From contig NZ_CP072308.1 in NCBI RefSeq assembly GCF_017726655.1, positions 2,554,001 to 2,618,000 on the forward strand: a DNA stretch of 64,000 nucleotides, given 5' to 3'. Position numbers and translations under genes: made by a program. Below are positions 18,844 through 27,198 of the stretch, piece after piece. The notes under the pieces are model-generated. The model did no database searches and was not told the DNA's origin. It saw only the letters and a program-made list of their open reading frames with translations. The stretch is from Agrobacterium tumefaciens. GTDB lineage: Bacteria > Pseudomonadota > Alphaproteobacteria > Rhizobiales > Rhizobiaceae. Position 1 is the first letter of the stretch; each line of letters begins with the position of its first letter.

Positions 18844-19524
18844 TTGCGTATTTTGCTGGTCGAGGACAATCAGGTGCTGTCGGAGGGGCTGTCGGCGCTG
18901 CTGCGCGGCAGCGGTTATGCGGTGGATGTGGTATCCGACGGCGCTTCCGCCGATGCCGCGATTGCGGCGGAAAGTTTTGATCTCGTCATTCTCGATCTCA
19001 ACCTGCCGGAAATGGACGGCATCGAGGTGCTGCGCTCCATGCGGTCGCGTCAGGACAAGGCGGCCGTGCTGATCCTGACGGCGCGCGGAACGCCGGAAGA
19101 AAAGGTCAAGGGGCTCGATCTCGGCGCTGACGACTATATGATCAAGCCTTTCGACGTTGCCGAATTCGAGGCCCGCGTGCGTGTTCTCCTGCGCCGCAAC
19201 GCCGGGCTTCGGTCGTCGGTCCTCAGTTTCGGCAAGGTGCTGTTCGACCTGACGTCGCGCACATTTTCGGCGGATGATCGCCCGCTCGATATTCCGGCCC
19301 GTGAAGTGGCGTTGCTGGAGGTGCTGTTCATGCGGGCCGGCAAGGTGGTCGCCAAGGAAGCGATCGTGCAGTCGCTGACCGGCTTCGACGACGATATTTC
19401 CGCCAATGCCATCGAGCAATATGTCAGCCGCCTGCGCAAGCGGCTTGCGCCCCACGGGCTGACGGTGAAGACGGCGCGCGGCATCGGTTATTATCTCGAA
19501 AAACTGCCGGAGATGGCGGAATGA
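18844..19524 (+). CDS. tctD: OmpR-family response regulator, TctD-like
   Basis: A two-domain regulator: receiver with EDN at 7-9, phospho-acceptor Asp51 in DLVILDLNLPEMDG, and Lys in MIKPFD. The C-terminal OmpR winged helix includes ISANAIEQYVSRLRKRL. I choose TTG at 18844 because GGGAGGA precedes it and the protein then starts MRILLVEDN, placing Asp at 51 as in relatives; ATG at 18826 is the alternative (232 aa). It overlaps the kinase gene by 4 bp. TctDE systems activate tctCBA in response to citrate-type acids; that link is by homology and proximity. Confidence 0.9.
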   Translation: MRILLVEDNQVLSEGLSALLRGSGYAVDVVSDGASADAAIAAESFDLVILDLNLPEMDGIEVLRSMRSRQDKAAVLILTARGTPEEKVKGLDLGADDYMIKPFDVAEFEARVRVLLRRNAGLRSSVLSFGKVLFDLTSRTFSADDRPLDIPAREVALLEVLFMRAGKVVAKEAIVQSLTGFDDDISANAIEQYVSRLRKRLAPHGLTVKTARGIGYYLEKLPEMAE

Positions 19525-20897
19525 TCAAGGCCGCCTATTCGCTCAGGCGGCGACTTCTAGGCTGGCTCCTCATCTCCACTGCCATCATCGGCTGCGTGGC
19601 GCTGACCGACACCTGGCGCGAGGCGGTAAACACCGCCAATGTGGTTTCAGACCGGGTGCTGTCAGGTTCGGCGCTTGCCATTGCCGAGCGGGTGGTGGTG
19701 GCCGAGGACGGGTCGCTTGAGGTGGATATCCCTTATGTCGCGCTGGAAATGCTGACATCGGCGGCGCAGGACCGGGTGTTCTACCGGGTCGATGGACCCA
19801 ACGGACAATTCCTCACCGGTTACCAGAACCTGCCGACGGTCGAAAACAAAAACGGCGATACCCCCGCCTATCGCGATGCGGTGTTTCGCGATGAGCCGAT
19901 CCGGGTCGCTGCCATCAGGCGCTTCGCGTCGACGGGCATCAATTCCGTTCCCTTTTCCGTAACGGTTGCCGAAACCACCATCGCTCGCAGCCAGCTGGCG
20001 CAGGCGATCATCCTTCGCTCGGCGCTGCGGCTGCTGTTCATGATCCTCGGGGCGGCGATCATCGTCTGGATCGCGGTGACGATTTCGCTCAGGCCGCTTT
20101 ACCGGCTGAGCGAAGCCATTGCCGAGCGCAGCCCGAACGATCTGCACCCCATCCGCCAATCCGTGCCTGTCGAGGTGGAGAACCTGGTGGAGACGGTCAA
20201 TTCCTTCATGGTGCGGCTGCAATCGGCGCTGGATGCGCTCCGGCATTTCACCGGCAATGCCAGCCACCAGCTGCGCACGCCGCTCGCCATCATCAGCACC
20301 CAGCTTGCGCTTTCCGCCCGCGCAACGAGCCTTGAGGAAGCGCAGGCGGCGGCGCTGAAGGGCGGCGCTTCGGTGGCGCATGCGGAACACATCCTCGCCC
20401 AGCTTCTGCGCATGGCCAATATCGATGCCGCGGGCTCCAGCGAGAAACATGATTTTTCCGCGATAGACCTCGTGGCTGTGGCGCAGAACGTGACGGCGGA
20501 TTTCGTACCGCGCGCCGCTGAGGCGGGTATCGATCTCGGTTTCGAAGGCGAGGGCGAGGTGACAATTCTCGCCGAACCGCTCCTCATCGGTGAACTGATA
20601 GGTAATCTCGTTTCCAATGCCATCAACTATGCCGGGCGCGGCGCGGAAGTCACCGTGCGCGTTGGCCGCGAGCAAGCGATTGTCTGGCTGGAGGTTGAAG
20701 ACAATGGCCCAGGCATCCCGCTCGAAAATCGCGCCATCGTTCGCCAGCGCTTCGCACGCGGGCAGGAAAACGCGGCGCCGGATGCGGGCCTCGGACTTGC
20801 CATCATCGAGGAAATAGCCGGGCTGTTCGGCGGGCGGCTGGCCCTGGAGGATGGCGCTGGCGGGCGTGGCTTAAGGGCGCGGGTGGAATTCGGCTGA
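19521..20897 (+). CDS. tctE: Sensor histidine kinase, TctE-like
   Basis: A 458-residue inner-membrane kinase. It has a first membrane helix at about 13-33 and a periplasmic domain of the TctE N-terminal type (DRVFYRVDGPNGQFLTGYQ). A second helix lies at about 165-190, then HAMP. The phospho-acceptor box is FTGNASHQLRTPLAII, and the ATPase domain has NLVSNAINYAG, DNGPGIP and GLGLAII. Translationally coupled to the regulator by ATGA overlap. Confidence 0.92.
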   Translation: MIKAAYSLRRRLLGWLLISTAIIGCVALTDTWREAVNTANVVSDRVLSGSALAIAERVVVAEDGSLEVDIPYVALEMLTSAAQDRVFYRVDGPNGQFLTGYQNLPTVENKNGDTPAYRDAVFRDEPIRVAAIRRFASTGINSVPFSVTVAETTIARSQLAQAIILRSALRLLFMILGAAIIVWIAVTISLRPLYRLSEAIAERSPNDLHPIRQSVPVEVENLVETVNSFMVRLQSALDALRHFTGNASHQLRTPLAIISTQLALSARATSLEEAQAAALKGGASVAHAEHILAQLLRMANIDAAGSSEKHDFSAIDLVAVAQNVTADFVPRAAEAGIDLGFEGEGEVTILAEPLLIGELIGNLVSNAINYAGRGAEVTVRVGREQAIVWLEVEDNGPGIPLENRAIVRQRFARGQENAAPDAGLGLAIIEEIAGLFGGRLALEDGAGGRGLRARVEFG

Positions 20898-20941
20898 GGC
20901 GGCACGGCTGTACCGCCTCCTTGGGACTAGGCTGGATAGCC

Positions 20942-21280
20942 CTATTCATTCATCTTGTCGATGATCTGCATCATGATGTCGGCGCAGGCCTTCATCTGCT
21001 CGTCATCGGCACATTTGACGTCGATCTTGCGCTCGCCGTCTTCAATCCTGAAATGCGCGGCCTTGGAGGGCGGTGGCGGCGGCATTCTCTTGCCATGCGG
21101 GCCATCACGCCAGCCTGCTTCTCTCGGACCGCCAGGGCCGGGCGGCGGCGGTGGCGGGGGTGGCGCATCGACGCTCGGGCCGGCATCTGCCGGTCCCGGC
21201 GGCGGTGGGGGCGGCTGCTGGGCGAAACTGGACCCGGCGGCGATGAGCAACGCCGCGCCGGCAATGACTAGTTTTTTCAT
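20942..21280 (-). CDS. Proline-rich secreted protein (112 aa)
   Basis: Signal peptide MKKLVIAGAALLIAAGSSFA, then two poly-proline runs (six and eight Pro) separated by a Gly/Ala stretch. A second Pro cluster follows, and a C-terminal helical part with a pair of Cys (VKCADDEQMKACADIMMQI). The poly-Pro blocks could span periplasm or mediate binding; function unknown. It ends 44 bp from the convergent kinase gene. It is not low-complexity throughout, and the C-terminal 45 residues look like a small folded domain. Confidence 0.75.
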   Translation of the reverse strand: MKKLVIAGAALLIAAGSSFAQQPPPPPPGPADAGPSVDAPPPPPPPPGPGGPREAGWRDGPHGKRMPPPPPSKAAHFRIEDGERKIDVKCADDEQMKACADIMMQIIDKMNE

Positions 21281-21376
21281 GTGAGAGACCTCGCTGTTAG
21301 GCTACAGCGAAGAAACGGTCACTGGAGATGCTCGGTTGCCGGCCGGTGAAAATAATTCCGCGTGGTTTCTTCTGCC

Positions 21377-22261
21377 TCATCCCATCCGCTCGGAAGCATA
21401 GCTTCCCGGGCTTGGCGGGAAGACGACGGTGCGGTTGCCGTTGATGAAGGTGCGGTGGTGGATATGGGCGTGGATGGCGCGGGCCAGCACCTGGCTTTCC
21501 ACGTCGCGGCCAAGCGAGACATAGTCATCGGCCGATTGCGCGTGGGTGATGCGTACCGTGTCCTGTTCGATGATCGGGCCTTCGTCGAGATCGGCGGTGA
21601 CGTAATGCGCCGTTGCGCCGATCAGCTTCACGCCACGCTCATAGGCTTGCTTGTAGGGGTTTGCACCCTTGAAGCTCGGCAGGAAGGAATGGTGGATATT
21701 GATGATCTTGCCGGACATCTTGCGGCACAGGTCGTCGGAAAGGACCTGCATGTAACGGGCCAGCACGACGAGTTCGGTACCCGTCGTCTCGACCAGCTCC
21801 ATCAGCTGGGCTTCGGCCTTCGGCTTGTTTTCCTTGGTCACCTTGATGTGGTGGAAGGGAATGTCGTGGTTGACGACGACCTTCTGGTAATCGAAGTGGT
21901 TAGAGACGACACCGACGATGTCGATCGGCAGCGCGCCGATTTTCCAGCGATAGAGCAGGTCGTTAAGGCAGTGGCCAAAGCGCGACACCATCAGCAGCGT
22001 CTTCATGCGCTGGCCATCCGGGTAGATATCCGCTTCCATGCCGAATTTCTGCGCCACCGGCTGAAAGCCTTCGGTGATGGCCGCAAGAGACGCGCCTTCT
22101 TCGGAAATGAAGGAAACGCGCATGAAGAACTTGCCGGTCTCGAGGTCGTCGAACTGCGAGCTGTCGACGATGTTACACCCTTTTTCCGCCAGATAACCGG
22201 AAATCGCGGCGACGATGCCGCGGGTCGATTGGCAGGCTACGGTCAGAACATAGGATGTCAT
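21377..22261 (-). CDS. purU: Formyltetrahydrofolate deformylase
   Basis: A 294-residue enzyme that hydrolyses 10-formyl-THF to THF and formate, supplying formate to purine synthesis and balancing one-carbon pools. The N-terminal ACT domain is SYVLTVACQSTRGIVAAISGYL. The formyltransferase catalytic domain contains NIHHSFLPSFKGANPY and GATAHYVTADLDEGPIIEQD with the active Asn-His-Asp set. The frame is open to 22351, but homology begins at the ATG at 22261. No folate neighbours are in the window. Confidence 0.96.
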   Translation of the reverse strand: MTSYVLTVACQSTRGIVAAISGYLAEKGCNIVDSSQFDDLETGKFFMRVSFISEEGASLAAITEGFQPVAQKFGMEADIYPDGQRMKTLLMVSRFGHCLNDLLYRWKIGALPIDIVGVVSNHFDYQKVVVNHDIPFHHIKVTKENKPKAEAQLMELVETTGTELVVLARYMQVLSDDLCRKMSGKIINIHHSFLPSFKGANPYKQAYERGVKLIGATAHYVTADLDEGPIIEQDTVRITHAQSADDYVSLGRDVESQVLARAIHAHIHHRTFINGNRTVVFPPSPGSYASERMG

Positions 22262-22467
22262 GCGTTTTCCCTCAAAAACGGCGCGCCGGCATCGACCCGG
22301 CGCAGTTCGACGTGTTGCATAACGCAGCTTGGCGACGGAGCAAAGCGCCAAGGTGACGTCGCCAAAGTCTTAGGGCGGGAAAGGGCCGCGCGCCGTGCCG
22401 GAAACGACATGGAATGTTCCATGGCCAGCACGGCGGCGCGTGTAAATTGTCGGCAGAGCGCTTGCGG

Positions 22468-23244
22468 TCAGGCGCGGCGAAGGCGCATGGCGGGGCGGCC
22501 ACGGCCATCGATTAACTCGAGCACGCCCCGACGCGGCTCCAGCCTGAAGGACCGCGCACCTTCCAGCGCTTCGATGAACTGCCGTTCCTGACGCATGATA
22601 TCAGGTGCGCAGGCCATCTGGGTCGAAATCATCCGGCCGAAATCGACGCGGTTGCGGCTGATCTTGACCTCGCCGCCGATGCCGTTGCAACCGACATTGG
22701 CAGACACGCGGCCCTCGCGGGAGATTTCGAGCGTTGCCTCACGGCGGCCACGAACCCGCTCGCCGCGGATTTCCTGCACCAGCCAGCGCCCGTCGATACC
22801 CGCTTCCGGCTCCGGCCTGCCCGGACCAGCACCAACGCGCTCCAGCACGAGGTCGGTATCGTCGCGGCCGCCGGTCAGAACGGAATAACGGCGGGTGGTG
22901 GTGAAAAGCAGCCGGTCGCGGTCGCGGATTTCGGCGCTCAGCGCATAGGAGCGGCGGCCCCTGATGTCGCGGTCGTCATACCGCAGCACGAAGGGCACCG
23001 GCACCTGGCCGCGCGGTCGGATGGTGGTTTCGGCAATCGTCTGCGACGGCGCATCCGCCAGCGACACATCGATGAGGCGAACGGTGACGGTTGCGCCGGG
23101 CGGCAGGGCGATGCGTTCGCGATAGGAAACGCTGCCACGCAGGCTCGCCGGTGCGGCCGCCGCGCCTTCAGCTGCAAAAAGCGGGGCGAGCGCAAGGAGA
23201 CCGGCGAAACTGCGGCGCGAAAAAAGGGGCTGGTTGTCGGTCAT
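22468..23244 (-). CDS. Exported YbaY-like / META (HslJ-like) two-domain protein
   Basis: A 258-residue envelope protein. The N-terminus has SRRSFAGLLALAPLFAA, a twin-arginine-like signal, so folded export by Tat is possible. Residues about 33-125 form a YbaY-type beta domain (SVSYRERIALPPGATVTVRL). Residues about 140-255 form a META/HslJ domain (GRWLVQEIRGERV, SANVGCNGIGGEV, MACAPDIMRQERQF) with its paired Cys. META proteins are linked to novobiocin/heat-stress tolerance in E. coli; a role here is not shown. The ATG at 23244 has GGAG nearby. Confidence 0.82.
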   Translation of the reverse strand: MTDNQPLFSRRSFAGLLALAPLFAAEGAAAAPASLRGSVSYRERIALPPGATVTVRLIDVSLADAPSQTIAETTIRPRGQVPVPFVLRYDDRDIRGRRSYALSAEIRDRDRLLFTTTRRYSVLTGGRDDTDLVLERVGAGPGRPEPEAGIDGRWLVQEIRGERVRGRREATLEISREGRVSANVGCNGIGGEVKISRNRVDFGRMISTQMACAPDIMRQERQFIEALEGARSFRLEPRRGVLELIDGRGRPAMRLRRA

Positions 23245-23361
23245 GATGCTTTGCTCCGTGCTGGGTCCGTTAGAATTTGAACGGATGATAGAAAACGGCA
23301 CTGAACGGGCGATGAACTGACTTGGTGAGGGTGAGAGAGGCCGGGTAGCCTCCCTCAGCGT

Positions 23362-23886
23362 TCAGCCGTGGAATCGGTTCCGCAGCTCTTCGAACTTTGC
23401 CAGTTGCCCGGCAAGCAGTTCCTTGTTCTCGTCGCGGCGGACGAAGATCTTGAACATGGCGCCGCCGGCGGCGTTCATGAACCAGACGGAGCAGGAGCGG
23501 CGGCCGTGGAAACCGCGGTCGACGAAGGTGATGCCGGCGCAATTGTCCTTCTTGATATGACCGCCGATGGGGCTGTCGCCGTGAATGTTGAACCAGCCGT
23601 GGCTTTCCGTGCCTTCCGGCAGATGGCCCGGCACTTCGAGCACGATATCGCCGGTCTGCACGATCATCAGGACTTCGCCCCAGCCGCGCATTTCGTTCCA
23701 GATCGCGTCGAACCGGTCGGCCGGCGTGGAAACGGCGGCACCTTCGGGCAGGATCGCCAGAATTTCGGCCGGCGTCACCTCTGCCTTGGCGGCGATGGCC
23801 TCGACGATACCGTCAGGCTTTTCGGCGAGCGCGGCGGCGGCGCGGGCCTGCCTGTCGTCACCGGTCTTCTGGGCTGCAATGCTCAT
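23362..23886 (-). CDS. hutX: Cytosolic heme carrier HutX/HugX family
   Basis: A 174-residue protein of the heme utilisation carrier family. Its signature WNEMRGWGEVLMIVQTGD and the HGWFNIHGDSPIGGHIKKDN block are present, followed by WFMNAAGGAMFKIFVRRDENKEL. It would accept heme after import and pass it to degradation. It lies 10 bp after the heme monooxygenase gene and is divergent from hmuTUV. The ATG at 23886 is the family start; the longer frame upstream overlaps the neighbour and is discarded. Confidence 0.93.
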   Translation of the reverse strand: MSIAAQKTGDDRQARAAAALAEKPDGIVEAIAAKAEVTPAEILAILPEGAAVSTPADRFDAIWNEMRGWGEVLMIVQTGDIVLEVPGHLPEGTESHGWFNIHGDSPIGGHIKKDNCAGITFVDRGFHGRRSCSVWFMNAAGGAMFKIFVRRDENKELLAGQLAKFEELRNRFHG

Positions 23887-23896
23887 CCGGTCGGCC

Positions 23897-24244
23897 TCAG
23901 GCGGCAATCGAATGGCGTTCGCCATTCTTGTCTTCATGGATGATGACGTCGAAACCTTCGAAGTGCGGGCCGGAGAGATATTCCACCTTGCCGCGGTTCT
24001 CGCCAGCCTTGGCATGGGCGGCGCGGAACTGTTCGGATTTCGTCCAGGCAAGGAAATCCTCCTTGGTGGCCCAGACCGTGTGCGAGGCATAAAGCGTGTG
24101 GTCGTCCGCTTTCGGGCCCTTCAGCATGTGGAATTCGATATAGCCCGGCAATTCGCTCAGATGCGATTTGCGCTCGCGCCAGATGGATTCGAAGGTTTCT
24201 TCATAACCCGGCACGACGCGAAAGCGGTTCATGGCGATAAACAT
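23897..24244 (-). CDS. IsdG-type heme-degrading monooxygenase (HmuQ-like)
   Basis: A 115-residue antibiotic-biosynthesis-monooxygenase fold protein. Asn6, Trp67 and His77 fall at or next to the positions of the IsdG catalytic triad (Asn7, Trp67, His77). This argues for a heme-cleaving enzyme rather than a generic ABM protein. Its pairing with hutX and the divergent hmuTUV supports heme iron release. AGGAGAC before the ATG gives a good ribosome site. Product chemistry (biliverdin-like or staphylobilin-like) cannot be deduced. Confidence 0.88.
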   Translation of the reverse strand: MFIAMNRFRVVPGYEETFESIWRERKSHLSELPGYIEFHMLKGPKADDHTLYASHTVWATKEDFLAWTKSEQFRAAHAKAGENRGKVEYLSGPHFEGFDVIIHEDKNGERHSIAA

Positions 24245-24334
24245 CAGAGTCTCCTTTTAAGTTTCCTGTTTCAGTCAGGATATCGAGCGAAAACCGGCTT
24301 GGGAAGAGGTTCGTATTAAAGCAAACAAAAATAC

Positions 24335-24358
24335 TCCACTTACGGATTGCGAAGTGGA
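24335..24358. promoter_or_regulatory. Inverted repeat in the divergent heme-gene promoter region
   Basis: TCCACTT (24335-24341) and AAGTGGA (24352-24358) form a 7-bp inverted repeat with a 10-bp spacer. It lies between the heme monooxygenase (left) and hmuT (right) in an AT-rich gap. It is a possible operator for an iron regulator. It does not match the Irr or RirA consensus I know, so regulator identity is open. Confidence 0.3.
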
Positions 24359-24428
24359 TAAACATGTGTAAAGAACTCAAGATTAATGGCGCCGGGCAAT
24401 GGCGCCGGTCGCGTTTCAGGATGACGTC

Positions 24429-25322
24429 ATGATGAATTTCCGCCTTCGTTCCGTTGTTTTCGCCGCCCTCGTGCCAGCTGCAATCGCCTTTACCGCGCCG
24501 GCTTCCATGGCGTCCGACAAGGGCAATCCGCAAGCCAAACGGATCGTTGCGGTGGGTGGGACCGTGACCGAAATCCTTTACGCGCTCGGCGCGCAGGACC
24601 GCATCGTGGCGCGCGACAGCACGAGCAGCTATCCGGCCGACGCACTGACAAAGCCCGACATAGGTTATATGAGGGCGCTCTCATCGGAAGGCATCCTGTC
24701 GCAGAAACCAGATCTCATTCTTTCCGAGGATGGCGCCGGACCGGCCGATGTCATCGCGATCCTGAAGGCAAGCGCGGTGCCTTTCGTCACCGTCGATACA
24801 CCACCGAGCGGAGACGCGATCCCGAAGAAAATCGAGGATGTCGGTGCGGCCGTCGGTCTTTCCGACAAGGCCGGCGCGCTGGCCGCCGAAACCAGGGCCG
24901 GGCTCGATGCTCTCGCCAAGGATGTCGCCGCTGTGCCGGAAAAGGGCAGAAAGCGCGTTCTCTTCGTGCTGTCCACCGCAGGTGGACGCATCATGGCGGC
25001 GGGCAAGGATACCGAGGCGGCTGCGATCATCGAAATGGCCGGCGGCATCAATGCGGCTGAGGAGATCAACGGTTACAAGCCGCTGACGGATGAAGCTGTC
25101 ATCGCCGCGGCACCCGATGTCGTGCTGACCATGGCGCGGGGCGATCATGCCGGCAAGGCAGATGAGATTTTCGCGCTGCCCGCCTTCCAGTCCACGCCGG
25201 CCGCCGCCAGCAAGGCTCTCATCAGCATGGACGGGCTATATCTCATCGGTTTCGGCCCGCGCACCCCAGCCGCCGGCCGCGAACTGGCAGCGAAACTTTA
25301 TCCTGATGTGGTGAAGCCGTGA
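24429..25322 (+). CDS. hmuT: Heme ABC transporter, periplasmic binding protein HmuT
   Basis: A 297-residue secreted protein. The signal is RSVVFAALVPAAIAFTAPAS. The mature N-terminus has KRIVAVGGTVTEILYALGAQDRIVARDSTSSYP, the ChuT/HmuT/BtuF class III pattern. The conserved Tyr heme ligand region is DIGYMRALSSEGIL. It delivers heme to HmuUV. The start is one of two adjacent ATGs (24429/24432) after AGGA. It overlaps hmuU by 4 bp. Confidence 0.95.
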   Translation: MMNFRLRSVVFAALVPAAIAFTAPASMASDKGNPQAKRIVAVGGTVTEILYALGAQDRIVARDSTSSYPADALTKPDIGYMRALSSEGILSQKPDLILSEDGAGPADVIAILKASAVPFVTVDTPPSGDAIPKKIEDVGAAVGLSDKAGALAAETRAGLDALAKDVAAVPEKGRKRVLFVLSTAGGRIMAAGKDTEAAAIIEMAGGINAAEEINGYKPLTDEAVIAAAPDVVLTMARGDHAGKADEIFALPAFQSTPAAASKALISMDGLYLIGFGPRTPAAGRELAAKLYPDVVKP

Positions 25323-26407
25323 GCCTTGCACTCTTGAGTTCGGCCGATGAACGGGTTGCGGGCGACAGGTCCCGTCAGGGTGCGATGACACTTGTCCTGC
25401 TTGTCGGCATCCTGCTGTTTGCCTGCGGGGTGTCGCTCATCAGCGGTCCCACGGGTGTCGGCGCCTCCGAACTCCTTGCCTACCTCTCCGGCGGTGCTGA
25501 TCAGCTCGATCAGCGCGACCGGGTCATTCTTGAGGCGGTGCGCCTGCCACGGACGGCGCTTGGCATGTTGATCGGCGCGGGACTTGGCGTCTCCGGTGCG
25601 ATGATGCAGGGTCTGTTTCGCAATCCGCTGGCCGATCCCGGCATTGTCGGCGTCACATCGGGTGCGGCGCTGTTTGCTGTTGCGGCGATTTCGCTGGGGG
25701 AAGGCGCGCTTGCCACGGTTGCCGTGTTTTTCGGCCCGCATTTCCTGCCGATCATGGCATTCTTCGGCGGGCTCCTGAACACTTGGGTGCTCTACGTGAT
25801 CGCCACCAAGGACGGCGCGACCTCCACCACCACGCTCATTCTGGCTGGCATTGCCGTGGCCGCCATCAGCGGCGCACTGACCGGACTGATGATCTTCGTG
25901 GCCGATGATCGCGCGCTGCGCGACATCACCTTCTGGTCGCTCGGTTCGCTCGGTGGGGCGACGCCAGCCAAGGTGCTCGCCACCCTGCCTTTCATCATCG
26001 TCGTGCTTGCTATCATTCCCTTCGTCGCACGCGGGCTGGATGCGCTGATCCTTGGCGATGCCGCCGCCTTTCACATGGGCATTCCGGTGCAGCGGCTGAA
26101 ACGGATCGTCATTCTCGCTGTCGCCGCCGCCTGCGGGGCGAGCGTGGCGGCGGCCGGTTCCATCGGTTTTGTCGGCATCCTCGTGCCGCATCTGCTTCGT
26201 CTCGCCATCGGTCCGTCGCACCGTTTCCTGCTGCCGGCCTCGGCGCTGGGTGGCGCGGCACTGCTGCTTCTGGCCGACAGTTTCGCCCGCACGGTGGCCG
26301 CACCGGCGGAACTGCCCATCGGGGTTGTCACGGCGCTCATCGGTGCGCCGGTCTTTCTGTTCCTGCTGCTCGGACGCGGTGGCTTTTCCATGCGGAATAC
26401 GCCATGA
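25319..26407 (+). CDS. hmuU: Heme ABC transporter, permease HmuU
   Basis: A 362-residue FecCD-family permease with about ten membrane helices. Conserved segments are RLPRTALGMLIGAGLGVSGAMMQG and RNPLADPGIVGVTSGAALFAV. The ATPase-contact region is RGLDALILGDAAAFHMGIP, and GFVGILVPHLLR follows. It begins with GTG inside the hmuT stop (GTGA). The first 20 residues are hydrophilic; an internal ATG at 25385 is an alternative start. Confidence 0.94.
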   Translation: MSLALLSSADERVAGDRSRQGAMTLVLLVGILLFACGVSLISGPTGVGASELLAYLSGGADQLDQRDRVILEAVRLPRTALGMLIGAGLGVSGAMMQGLFRNPLADPGIVGVTSGAALFAVAAISLGEGALATVAVFFGPHFLPIMAFFGGLLNTWVLYVIATKDGATSTTTLILAGIAVAAISGALTGLMIFVADDRALRDITFWSLGSLGGATPAKVLATLPFIIVVLAIIPFVARGLDALILGDAAAFHMGIPVQRLKRIVILAVAAACGASVAAAGSIGFVGILVPHLLRLAIGPSHRFLLPASALGGAALLLLADSFARTVAAPAELPIGVVTALIGAPVFLFLLLGRGGFSMRNTP

Positions 26408-27186
26408 TCCGGGCTCAAAACCTCACCCTCATCCGCTCCGGCCGCCGTCTGCTCGATGAAGTCAGCGTCGATCTGGAACCCGGCAAGGTCAATGTCGTCA
26501 TCGGTCCGAACGGTGCTGGCAAATCCACGCTGATGAAGGTGCTTTCGGGCGAAATGCGTTCCGAGACCGGGTCGGTGACGTATAATAATGTCGAGCTCTC
26601 CGTCTTCACGCCGGTCCAGCTCGCCCGCCTGCGAGCCGTGCTGCCCCAGAATACCCAGCTTGCCTTTCCCTTCACTGCGCTTGAGATCGTGCGGATGGGA
26701 GCTGTCGCACAGGGGTCCCGCGCGCCGGAAGAGCAGGCCCGCCGCGCGCTCGCCAAGGCCGGGCTGCGGGGTTTCGAGCAGCGCTCCTACAACATGCTCT
26801 CCGGCGGAGAACAGCAGCGGGTGCAGTTTGCCCGGGCGCTGGCACAGGTGCCGAACCCCGTGGATAATGGCGAGGCGCGGGCACTGTTCCTCGACGAGCC
26901 GACGGCCAGCCTCGATATCGGCCATCAGATTTCCGTGCTGGAAACGGCGCGCGATTTTGCAGGCGGCGGCGGTCTCGTGCTTGCCATCCTCCACGACCTC
27001 AATCTTGCGGCGGAATTTGCCGATCAGCTTATCGTCATGCATGGCGGTCGGGTGACGGCAATCGGGCCTTCGCTGGAAACGATCAGCGATGAGACGATCG
27101 CCCGGGTTTATGGCATCGGCGGCGTTGTCGGTCGCCTTCCGGCGCGGCATATCCCCTATGTGCTGCCGCAGTCACGGAATCGCTAG
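26404..27186 (+). CDS. hmuV: Heme ABC transporter, ATP-binding protein HmuV
   Basis: A 260-residue ATPase: Walker A GPNGAGKS, Q-loop LPQNTQLAF, signature LSGGEQQRVQFARALAQ, Walker B ALFLDEPTASLD, H-loop ILHDLNLAAEFAD. It powers HmuU. The ATG overlaps the hmuU stop by 4 bp, so the three genes are translationally coupled. It ends 12 bp from the convergent YbaN gene. Confidence 0.96.
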   Translation: MIRAQNLTLIRSGRRLLDEVSVDLEPGKVNVVIGPNGAGKSTLMKVLSGEMRSETGSVTYNNVELSVFTPVQLARLRAVLPQNTQLAFPFTALEIVRMGAVAQGSRAPEEQARRALAKAGLRGFEQRSYNMLSGGEQQRVQFARALAQVPNPVDNGEARALFLDEPTASLDIGHQISVLETARDFAGGGGLVLAILHDLNLAAEFADQLIVMHGGRVTAIGPSLETISDETIARVYGIGGVVGRLPARHIPYVLPQSRNR

Positions 27187-27198
27187 CAGAGGCTGTCT

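Noticed and set aside
24245..24428. Irr (ICE) or RirA (IRO) box before hmuT
   Set aside because: I looked for the known consensus patterns and found no acceptable match; only an unrelated inverted repeat is reported.
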